Shown in pieces: positions 6,978 to 12,391 of a stretch of DNA of 12,391 nt; position 1 is the first letter of the stretch; the number at the start of each line of letters is the position of its first letter. Source of the stretch: an uncultured Thermoguttaceae bacterium (GTDB taxonomy: Bacteria; Planctomycetota; Planctomycetia; Pirellulales; Thermoguttaceae); the NCBI GenBank assembly GCA_934725735.1, contig CAKVCP010000060.1:1-12391 (forward strand), written 5' to 3'. The translations under genes were made by a program, and so were the position numbers. The notes below the pieces were generated by a model. It had not been told where the DNA came from. It did no database searches and was given only the letters and a program-made list of their open reading frames with translations.

Positions 6978-7745
6978 GTGTCTTCCGAGTATTCGAGCGC
7001 GAATCCGGAGAATCGCCGCGCGTTCCGAGAGGGAATTCGCGCCGGAGCCCCGATCGGCGCGGGGTATTTCGCCGTCTCCTTCGCCCTAGGCGTCGCCGCG
7101 CGCAACGCTGGGCTCGACGCGGCGCAGGGGGGATTGGCGAGCGCGCTGTGCCTCGCCTCCGCGGGAGAATACGCGGGCTTTACCTCGATCGGCGCAAACG
7201 CCGCGTTTTGGGCGTTGATCTTGGCGACGATCATCGCCAACGCGCGTTATTTCCTCATGTCATGCGCCTTGAGTCAACGCGCGCATGAGAAGCTCTCCTT
7301 CTTTCATCGCGCCATGATTGCCTACGGGCTCTCCGACGAAATCTTCGGCGTCACGATCGCGCGGCCCGGATTCGTCAATCCGCGTTTCGTCTACGGCGTT
7401 TACGTCACCGCGCTTCCGCCGTGGATTTTGGGAACGTCGCTCGGGGTGATTGCGGGAAACGCGCTCCCGATCCGATGGGTCAGCGCCTTCAGCGTCACCC
7501 TCTTCGCCATGTTTATCGCGATCGTCATACCCCCCGCGCGGTCGCATCGCGTTCTGCGCGTCGTCGTGCCTGCGTCGATGCTCGCGGGGTTCGCGGCGGA
7601 GTATATTCCCGGCTTGAACGCGCTCGACGCGGGAACGCGGGTCGTCGCGTTGACAGTCGTGATCGCGGCGATCGCCGCAATCGCGCGTCCCGTTCCCGAC
7701 GAAGACGGGGAAGACCTTCAGAAGAAAGAGGAGAACGCCTCATGA
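6978..7745 (+). CDS. azlC: AzlC family branched-chain amino acid exporter, large subunit
   Basis: AzlC works with the small AzlD protein in the cytoplasmic membrane to export branched-chain amino acids and analogues such as 4-azaleucine (family knowledge from Bacillus subtilis and YgaZH). This 255-residue protein has the family marks: an N-terminal RAGAPIGAGYFAVSFALG segment (21-38), LASAGEYAGF (59-68) in the place of the usual GSAQF-like stretch, NARYFLMS (88-95) for the NLRHLLMS-like motif, and LSDEIF (118-123) for the conserved tDE site. About seven hydrophobic segments are visible. The start is GTG, supported by AGGAGG (6965-6970) with 7-nt spacing, located inside the end of the PP-loop gene. 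The gap from that gene's stop is only 2 nt, and the stop overlaps the azlD start (ATGA), so the three genes are almost certainly translated from one mRNA. Confidence 0.9.
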   Translation: MSSEYSSANPENRRAFREGIRAGAPIGAGYFAVSFALGVAARNAGLDAAQGGLASALCLASAGEYAGFTSIGANAAFWALILATIIANARYFLMSCALSQRAHEKLSFFHRAMIAYGLSDEIFGVTIARPGFVNPRFVYGVYVTALPPWILGTSLGVIAGNALPIRWVSAFSVTLFAMFIAIVIPPARSHRVLRVVVPASMLAGFAAEYIPGLNALDAGTRVVALTVVIAAIAAIARPVPDEDGEDLQKKEENAS

Positions 7746-8050
7746 CTCAAGAGCACGTCTATCTTTCCGTCTTCCTGATGGGGCTCTTCACCTTCCTGCT
7801 GCGCGTCCTGCCCCTGACGCTGATTCGTCGACCGATCAAGAATCGTTTCGTGCGCTCCTTCCTCTACTACACGCCTTACGTCACTCTTTCCGTGATGACG
7901 TGCCCGGCGATCGTTTACGCGACGCAGACTCCCTGGTCGGGGCTCGCGGCGCTCGCCGTCGGCGTCCTCGTCGCATGGTTCGGCGGAAAGCTCTTCCACG
8001 CCGTCGTCGCGTGTTTCGCCGTCGTCTTTATTATCGAGCTATTTCTCTGA
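7742..8050 (+). CDS. azlD: AzlD family branched-chain amino acid exporter, small subunit
   Basis: This 102-residue protein has the size and layout of AzlD/YgaH: about four hydrophobic segments (roughly 6-24, 40-60, 67-80 and 84-102), with FTFLLRVLPLTLIRR near the start matching the family's conserved TxxxRxxP pattern. It pairs with AzlC to form the exporter. The ATG overlaps the azlC stop by 4 bp (ATGA), and GAGGAG at 7728-7733 gives a well-spaced ribosome site 8 nt upstream, so translation is coupled. The reading frame is open much further upstream, but that part belongs to azlC in another frame. It is the last gene of the operon and converges with the LRR gene. Confidence 0.9.
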   Translation: MTQEHVYLSVFLMGLFTFLLRVLPLTLIRRPIKNRFVRSFLYYTPYVTLSVMTCPAIVYATQTPWSGLAALAVGVLVAWFGGKLFHAVVACFAVVFIIELFL

Positions 8051-8052
8051 GC

Positions 8053-8090
8053 AAAAAAAAACGGAAGGGAACGCCGCGTCCCCTTCCGTT
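8053..8090 (-). terminator. Intrinsic terminator of the LRR gene, between convergent genes
   Basis: A perfect 10-bp stem (8060-8069 with 8081-8090) closes an 11-nt loop. On the minus strand it is followed by a run of T residues (A residues on the plus strand, 8053-8061), 24 nt after the LRR stop codon. The hairpin could also slow the azlCD transcript coming from the other side, but the plus-strand side lacks a proper T-tract (GGCTATCTCTT). Confidence 0.9.
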
Positions 8091-8114
8091 GGCTATCTCT
8101 TAGTCGCCTATTTC

Positions 8115-9728
8115 TCAGTTTGATTCGTGGGAATGAAGATTCTCCTGCGCCCACGATTCCGCGTAACTCCCCGTCTTGACTACGAGCGTGATTTTACCGC
8201 GGAACGCGTTCTCGCCGATCGATTCGACCGTCGGCGGAATCTCGATCGATCTGAGACCGGACCGACCCCAGAACGCGTATTCTCCGATTCTGCGAACCCC
8301 CGAGGGGATCGAAACCGCGTTGAGACGACCGCTGTCGACGAAAGCGTATTGCCCGATTTCCGTCGTCTCGGGGGGAATGTCGAACGCGCGCGCTTGCCGA
8401 CCCGAAGGATAACTCACGAGCGTACCCGACTTTGTCATGAGCGCGTCGTTCACGACTCGATAAGTTTCGTTATTCGCGCTGATGTAGAACCCGGAAATCG
8501 AAGAGCAGCCGCCGAAAGCGCCGTACCCAAGTTCGACGAGAGAAGGGGGAAGCTCCATGATTCCGTCGTCTTCGCCGCAGAGCGCCGTGCAATGCGCGAA
8601 CGCGAACGCGCCGATTCGCACAACGCTCTCAGGAATATGAATCGTCGGGAGCGCCGCGCAACCTTGGAACGCCCCTCGACCGATCCGCATCAGCCCTTCC
8701 GGGAGGGAGACGCTCATAAGGGATTCGCACCCGTGGAGGGCGTCGTCGCCGATGAGTTTGACCCCCGACGGGAGAACGAGGCTTGTCAGCCGCGGACAGT
8801 ATTGGAACGCGGAGCTTTCGATTTTGACGAGTTTCGACGGGAGCGCGACGCTTTCGAGGCGCGCGCATTTCTTGAAGAGGGATTCGCTCAAGCGCGTCAA
8901 TCCCTCGGGGAGAATCGCGTGTTTGAGTCCGCTTTCCGAGAAGGCGCCTTCGTCGATATCGACGATCTTCGGAGAGAGTTCGATCTTATGAAGACCCGCG
9001 CAGCCAAAGAACGCGTTTTTGCCGATTCGTTTGACTTTCGGCGGGAGTTGCGCGCTTCGAAGAGCCGCGCATCCCTTGAAGGTTCCTTCTGGGAGCTCTT
9101 CGAGATTCGGAGGAAGCGTCGCGCTCCGGAGCGCCCCGCATCCGTAGAAGAGCCCGACGCCGATCGTTTGGGCGTTGCAGATCAGCTCCGCCGATTCGAG
9201 CGCTTCACATTCCGCGAAGACTCCGTCCCCGAGGAAGGCGACGGAGGAGGGAAGCTGGACGTTGCGTAGCGAAAAACACCCTTTGAAGGCGGAATCGCCG
9301 ATTTCGCGCAGCCCCGACCCGAACTTGACGCTTTCGAGAAGATAACACTTTTTGAACGCGCTCGAGTCGATTCGTTCGAGCGAGTCGGGAAGTTCGAGCG
9401 TTTCGAGCCCGGAACATTCTTTAAACGCGCGATATTCGATATCTTTGAGCGTCGACGGCAGCGAGACGCTCTTGAGGGACGCGCTTCCTTTGAACGCGCT
9501 CCGACCGATGCTGACGATACCTTCGGGGATCACGACGTTCGCGACCGTGGAGAGGTTGCGAAACGCCTTTTCGCCGATTCTCACGACGGGTCGCCCGCGC
9601 AGGGAACTGGGGATCGTCAACTCCCCGCCGAGCTGAACTCGCGCGCGGAGCGAGTCGGTCATTCCCGTGATTACGATTCCCGTCGAAGTTTCTTTCGTGG
9701 TGAAGTCTCGTTCTAGTTCCTGGCTCAT
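8115..9728 (-). CDS. BspA/TpLRR-type leucine-rich repeat protein (LRR_5) without signal peptide
   Basis: This 537-residue protein is built of about 19 repeats of 23 residues with the pattern IGxxAFxxCxxLxxVxLPxxLxx, running from about residue 51 to the end. The pattern is typical of BspA-like (LRR_5) proteins of gut and oral bacteria and protists. The N-terminal cap (GIVITGM...LTIPSSLRGRPVVRIG) and the C-terminal end (GSYAESWAQEN) also fit the family. A beta-hairpin insertion (about 435-465, NETYRVVNDALMTKSGTLVS) interrupts the array near its end, as often seen in these proteins. Known members are usually surface proteins that bind host or other cells, but here no signal peptide, membrane helix or sorting domain is visible, so a cytoplasmic role or an unusual export route must be considered. 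The ATG has AAAGGG 5 nt upstream. It follows pdxA by 93 nt with no terminator between, so it may be co-transcribed with pdxA. Confidence 0.9.
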   Translation of the reverse strand: MSQELERDFTTKETSTGIVITGMTDSLRARVQLGGELTIPSSLRGRPVVRIGEKAFRNLSTVANVVIPEGIVSIGRSAFKGSASLKSVSLPSTLKDIEYRAFKECSGLETLELPDSLERIDSSAFKKCYLLESVKFGSGLREIGDSAFKGCFSLRNVQLPSSVAFLGDGVFAECEALESAELICNAQTIGVGLFYGCGALRSATLPPNLEELPEGTFKGCAALRSAQLPPKVKRIGKNAFFGCAGLHKIELSPKIVDIDEGAFSESGLKHAILPEGLTRLSESLFKKCARLESVALPSKLVKIESSAFQYCPRLTSLVLPSGVKLIGDDALHGCESLMSVSLPEGLMRIGRGAFQGCAALPTIHIPESVVRIGAFAFAHCTALCGEDDGIMELPPSLVELGYGAFGGCSSISGFYISANNETYRVVNDALMTKSGTLVSYPSGRQARAFDIPPETTEIGQYAFVDSGRLNAVSIPSGVRRIGEYAFWGRSGLRSIEIPPTVESIGENAFRGKITLVVKTGSYAESWAQENLHSHESN

Positions 9729-9821
9729 AGCGACCCTTTCACGTTGCCGCGCGGCGCGACGCGTCCTGCGCGTAGTTTTAATGACGTCTCGGGGGGAAGG
9801 AGGCGCGACGCGGCGCTTGCG

Positions 9822-10937
9822 TCACGGCGTGAGACCCTGTTCCGCAAAGAGCGTCGCTATCCGCGTCGCTTCGATGAGACTCGTCGTCTTCGCGATTCCC
9901 TTGCCCGCTATATTGAACGCCGTGCCGTGCGCGACGCTCGTGCGAATGATCGGCAGACCTAAGGCGACGTTTACCGCCCCGAACATGTCGAGCATCTTGA
10001 CGGCGATATGACCTTGGTCGTGATAGATCGCCACGATACCGTCGAAGCGACCGTTCTTCGCGTCCAAAAAGAGCGTGTCCGCCGGGAAAGGTCCCGCGAC
10101 GACCGCCCCCGCGCGCTGCGCGTCGCGAATCGCCGGCGCGATCGTCGTGATCTCTTCGTCGCCGAAAAGCCCTCCGTCTCCGGAGTGGCAGTTCAACGCG
10201 CAGACGCCGATCTTCGGTTCCTTCTTGAGGATCGCGCGCATGAAACGGCGGATCAACCCGATCTTCTCAAAAACGTTCTGACGCGTCACTTCTTCGAGCG
10301 CGTTGCGCATTGACGTATGGAGCGTTACGTGCACGACCCCAAGCCCTGTCGGGGACGCGAGCGCCCTGCACGGGCCCAAATAGAGCGCCATCCCGAAATC
10401 TTTCACGCCGCAGCGTTCCGCCAAGATCTCCGTATGACCAGGATAATGACGTCCCGCAAGATTCAGGGACTCCTTGTGGAGCGGCGCGGTGACGATCGCG
10501 TCGATCTCATGCGCGAGCGCAAGATCGATTGCGCGGTTGAGGGAGCGATACGCCGCTTCCCCCCCTTCAGGGGAAATCTGACCAAGGACGATGTTCGCAA
10601 CCTCGGGCTGACAGCACGGTACGACGGGGATCATATCGGGCCCGCCGATCTCGGGGTATTGCCGCGCGAGCTCCGCGACCTTATCTGCGGGAACGGGAAC
10701 GACGTGCGCGCGAACGTCGCGCAGGCGAATTCCTTGGGCGATGACGTCGGGATCGCCGAAGACGAAGGGACGCGACGGCGGAAGCGCGAGAGAACCCGGT
10801 TCGTCCGGCGCGGGGAAAAGATCGCGCCAAGCCCCCGCGATAATCTCGGGCCCTACGCCCGCTGGGTCTCCTTGCGTTATGCCGATGATCGGTTCGTAAT
10901 TCTTAATAGTTACGTCTTTTACGTCTTCTTGCGTCAT
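9822..10937 (-). CDS. pdxA: 4-hydroxythreonine-4-phosphate dehydrogenase (PdxA family)
   Basis: PdxA oxidises 4-phosphohydroxy-L-threonine with NAD(P); PdxJ then condenses the product with deoxyxylulose 5-phosphate to give pyridoxine phosphate in the cytoplasm. The 371-residue length is near the family norm. Visible motifs: GITQGDPAGVGPE (19-31), TAPLHKE (150-156), YPGHTE with His168, NCHSGDGGLFGDEE with His251 (249-262), GPFPADTLF (282-290), YHDQGH with His306 (305-310), and GLPIIRTSVAHGTAFNIAGKG (from 327). The three metal-binding histidines are all kept. The loop around His251 reads N-C-H-S-G-D where E. coli PdxA has N-P-H-A-G-E, so a PdxA2-like relative acting on another phospho-sugar acid cannot be excluded. 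The ATG is supported by GAGGA 7 nt upstream, and a clear promoter lies about 43 nt before it. The product PLP is the cofactor of the neighbouring aminotransferase, but each gene has its own transcription signals. Confidence 0.88.
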   Translation of the reverse strand: MTQEDVKDVTIKNYEPIIGITQGDPAGVGPEIIAGAWRDLFPAPDEPGSLALPPSRPFVFGDPDVIAQGIRLRDVRAHVVPVPADKVAELARQYPEIGGPDMIPVVPCCQPEVANIVLGQISPEGGEAAYRSLNRAIDLALAHEIDAIVTAPLHKESLNLAGRHYPGHTEILAERCGVKDFGMALYLGPCRALASPTGLGVVHVTLHTSMRNALEEVTRQNVFEKIGLIRRFMRAILKKEPKIGVCALNCHSGDGGLFGDEEITTIAPAIRDAQRAGAVVAGPFPADTLFLDAKNGRFDGIVAIYHDQGHIAVKMLDMFGAVNVALGLPIIRTSVAHGTAFNIAGKGIAKTTSLIEATRIATLFAEQGLTP

Positions 10938-10979
10938 AGCTTTTTCCTCATTGAGCGAACGCCCCCCAGTTCGTCTGAT

Positions 10980-11008
10980 ATTGTAACGCGCGGGCGAGGC
11001 GTTTTCAA
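10980..11008 (-). promoter_or_regulatory. Sigma70-like promoter of pdxA
   Basis: On the minus strand TTGAAA (11003-11008) and TACAAT (10980-10985) are spaced by the optimal 17 bp. Transcription would start near 10973, leaving a leader of about 36 nt with the GAGGA ribosome site. The -35 box begins 12 nt past the T-tract of the aminotransferase terminator, which makes pdxA the start of a new transcription unit. Confidence 0.75.
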
Positions 11009-11020
11009 GTTTTTTCCCAT

Positions 11021-11048
11021 AAAAAAAGCGTCGCGCGCGCGCAACGCT
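11021..11048 (-). terminator. Intrinsic terminator of the aminotransferase gene
   Basis: Minus-strand stem of nine pairs (11040-11048 with 11027-11035, one T-G pair) with a 4-nt CGCG loop, followed by seven T residues (plus-strand A, 11021-11027). It lies 16 nt after the stop codon. The stem is almost pure alternating CG. Confidence 0.9.
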
Positions 11049-11064
11049 ATGGTATGACGTCGGA

Positions 11065-12378
11065 TCAATCGTTCAAGGCGTGTTGAATCTGGCGCACCGC
11101 CTGGCGGAGGCGTTCTTCGTTCTCGACGACCGCGAGTCGGAGATACCCTTCGCCGAGGGGGCCGAACGCGGAGCCGGGGCTAACGACGACGTTCGCGTCG
11201 CGCAGGAGTCGCATCGCGAAGTCGTACGTCGTACACCCTTTGAGATACTTCTCAGGAACCTTCTGCCAGACGAACATCGACGCTTTCGGGCGCACGACTT
11301 CCCAGCCGATGCGTTCGAGGGCGTCGCAGAGGACGTCGCGGCGATGTTCGTAGACCTTCGCCTGATTCACGACGTAGGAGTCGAGTTCGCGAATCGCCGC
11401 GATCGCCGCGATTTGAAGGGGAGAGAATCCCCCGTAATCGTAATACGTCTTGATCGTCGCGAGGGCCCGAACCATCTCCTTATTGCCGCACGCGAAACCG
11501 ATGCGCCAGCCCGCCATGCTGTAGCTCTTCGACATCGTCGTCATTTCGATACCGACGTCGAGCGCGCCTGGAACCGAAAGGAAGCTCGGCGTCTGGTATC
11601 CGTCGAAGGTCAGATCCGCGTACGCAAGGTCGCTCATGACCATGAATCCGTACTTTTTCGCAAGACGAACGAGATCGACGTAGAAGTCGCGCTCCACGAC
11701 CGTCGCCGTCGGGTTGTGCGGGAAGTTCACCAGCATCAGTTTAGGACGCGGCAAGAAGCGTTCGCACGCGTACGCCACTTCTGAAAGAAGACGCTCGGGA
11801 TTGCGCACGTCGAGCGCGAGCGTTTCGCCCCCCGCGAGCATCACCGCGTAGAGGTGCGCCGGGAAGTACGGCGACGGGACGATCGCAAGATCGCCAGGTC
11901 CGCAAAGCGCGAGAATCGTATGGCTGATCGCGTCCTTGGAGCCGAGCGACGTCATCACTTCCGTTTCTGGATTCAGACGCACGCCGTAATATTTCCAATA
12001 CCGCGCCGCGACGTCGCGACGAAGGTTCATCAACCCCTTCGCGACCCCGTAACCGTGAACTTTCGGGTTCTTAATCGCTTCGGCGAGTTTTTCGACGACG
12101 AGAGGATCGGGCGGGTCGGTGGGGCTTCCCATCCCGAGGTCGACGACGTCCGCGCCGTTGCGGCGTTTCGCGTATTTCAGCGCGTTGAGTTCGGCGAAGA
12201 GGTAGGGGGGAAGACGTTTAATTCGATTTGCGACGTTGATCTCGAAGGGTCGGTCGTCTTCCGGCGCGTCGTCCGTCGTTTGACGCGCGTCTGCGCGCGC
12301 CGCGTCTGCTTCCGCATTGACGTCGATTGTGTTCTCTAACGGTTCTGAAACGCCTGTTAGAGGCGAATCCTTAGGCAA
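11065..12378 (-). CDS. alaC: AlaC-like class I/II PLP-dependent aminotransferase (glutamate-pyruvate type); 5' end uncertain
   Basis: A fold-type I aminotransferase. The opening RIKRLPPYLFAELNALKYAKR (from residue 52) followed by DLGMGSPTDPP (80-90) closely resembles E. coli AlaC (RIDRLPPYVF..., DFSMGNPDG), which makes alanine from pyruvate and glutamate. Other motifs: NFPHNPTA with Asn222 (218-225), SDLAYAD with Asp250 and Tyr253, the PLP lysine Lys284 in SKSYSMAGWRIGF (283-295), and the substrate carboxylate arginine Arg414 in GYLRLA. The related LL-diaminopimelate aminotransferase (DapL) is the main alternative and cannot be ruled out by eye. About 50 acidic, low-complexity residues precede the domain and have no AlaC counterpart. 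The assigned start is TTG at 12378 with no Shine-Dalgarno sequence visible, and the frame is still open to the window edge, so the true start may lie outside. Confidence 0.85.
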   Translation of the reverse strand: MPKDSPLTGVSEPLENTIDVNAEADAARADARQTTDDAPEDDRPFEINVANRIKRLPPYLFAELNALKYAKRRNGADVVDLGMGSPTDPPDPLVVEKLAEAIKNPKVHGYGVAKGLMNLRRDVAARYWKYYGVRLNPETEVMTSLGSKDAISHTILALCGPGDLAIVPSPYFPAHLYAVMLAGGETLALDVRNPERLLSEVAYACERFLPRPKLMLVNFPHNPTATVVERDFYVDLVRLAKKYGFMVMSDLAYADLTFDGYQTPSFLSVPGALDVGIEMTTMSKSYSMAGWRIGFACGNKEMVRALATIKTYYDYGGFSPLQIAAIAAIRELDSYVVNQAKVYEHRRDVLCDALERIGWEVVRPKASMFVWQKVPEKYLKGCTTYDFAMRLLRDANVVVSPGSAFGPLGEGYLRLAVVENEERLRQAVRQIQHALND

Positions 12379-12391
12379 TTCGTGCTGAGGA

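Noticed and set aside
8127..9269. A 380-codon open frame on the plus strand opposite the LRR gene
   Set aside because: It is the antisense shadow of the repeated LRR units: low-complexity, Arg/Glu-rich, without a ribosome site. The minus-strand repeats fit LRR_5 clearly.
9729..9821. Possible terminator or promoter between pdxA and the LRR gene
   Set aside because: There are GC-rich inverted stretches but no T-tract, and no paired -35/-10 boxes, so I could not support either.
10317..11057. 246-codon plus-strand open frame opposite pdxA
   Set aside because: It is antisense to conserved PdxA motifs and crosses the pdxA promoter and the aminotransferase terminator.
1..12391. Mobile element, phage, defence system or rRNA
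   Set aside because: I saw no transposase, integrase, terminal inverted repeats, target duplications, nuclease or toxin motifs, or rRNA sequence. The tRNA gene has no adjacent integrase or visible duplicated 3' end.

Overview
The window carries eight complete or nearly complete protein genes, one partial gene at the left edge and one tRNA gene. The DNA is GC-rich with very frequent CGCG and TCG. It looks like a Gram-negative-type (diderm) bacterium: a secreted outer-membrane beta-barrel with an autotransporter-like fold sits next to an envelope-anchored PpiD/SurA-like chaperone. The N-terminus of that chaperone, a short basic 'PFxxFRRNQ' stretch followed by one membrane helix, and the mix of ATG, GTG and TTG starts remind me of Planctomycetota, possibly a gut- or host-associated lineage given the BspA-like leucine-rich repeat protein. 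This placement is inference, because there is no rRNA or marker gene to settle it.

Layout. Positions 1-2482 are on the minus strand: a PpiD/SurA-like chaperone (182-2482), an intrinsic terminator (87-133), then the first 21 codons of another gene (1-64) with a strong Shine-Dalgarno sequence. A 354-bp AT-rich divergent intergenic region (2483-2836) separates it from the plus-strand beta-barrel gene (2837-3982), which ends at a clear terminator (4033-4068). A polytopic membrane protein of unknown function follows (4285-5571). Its N-terminal region seems interrupted: a well-placed ATG with a Shine-Dalgarno sequence at 4165 is in frame with it, but a TAA falls six codons later. Next come a promoter, tRNA-Thr(CGT) and a terminator (5590-5775) as a self-contained unit.

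Then a tight three-gene plus-strand operon (5857-8050) encodes a PP-loop ATPase of the MnmA/ThiI-like thiolation type, AzlC and AzlD. The joins are a 2-nt gap and a 4-bp ATGA overlap. Convergent to it on the minus strand are the BspA-type LRR protein (8115-9728), pdxA (9822-10937, with a good sigma70-like promoter) and an AlaC-like aminotransferase (11065-12378), which has its own terminator. No terminator separates pdxA from the LRR gene, so the two may be co-transcribed.

Functionally the window is mostly housekeeping: vitamin B6 synthesis (PdxA), PLP-dependent alanine/glutamate transamination (AlaC-like), branched-chain amino acid export (AzlCD), RNA thiolation-type chemistry, and envelope folding. 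I see no CRISPR array, transposase, integrase or phage module, and no convincing new defence or mobile system. The points most worth a second look are the in-frame stop ahead of the membrane protein, the terminator wedged against the Shine-Dalgarno sequence of the left-edge gene, the altered active-site motif in PdxA, and the leader-less LRR protein.
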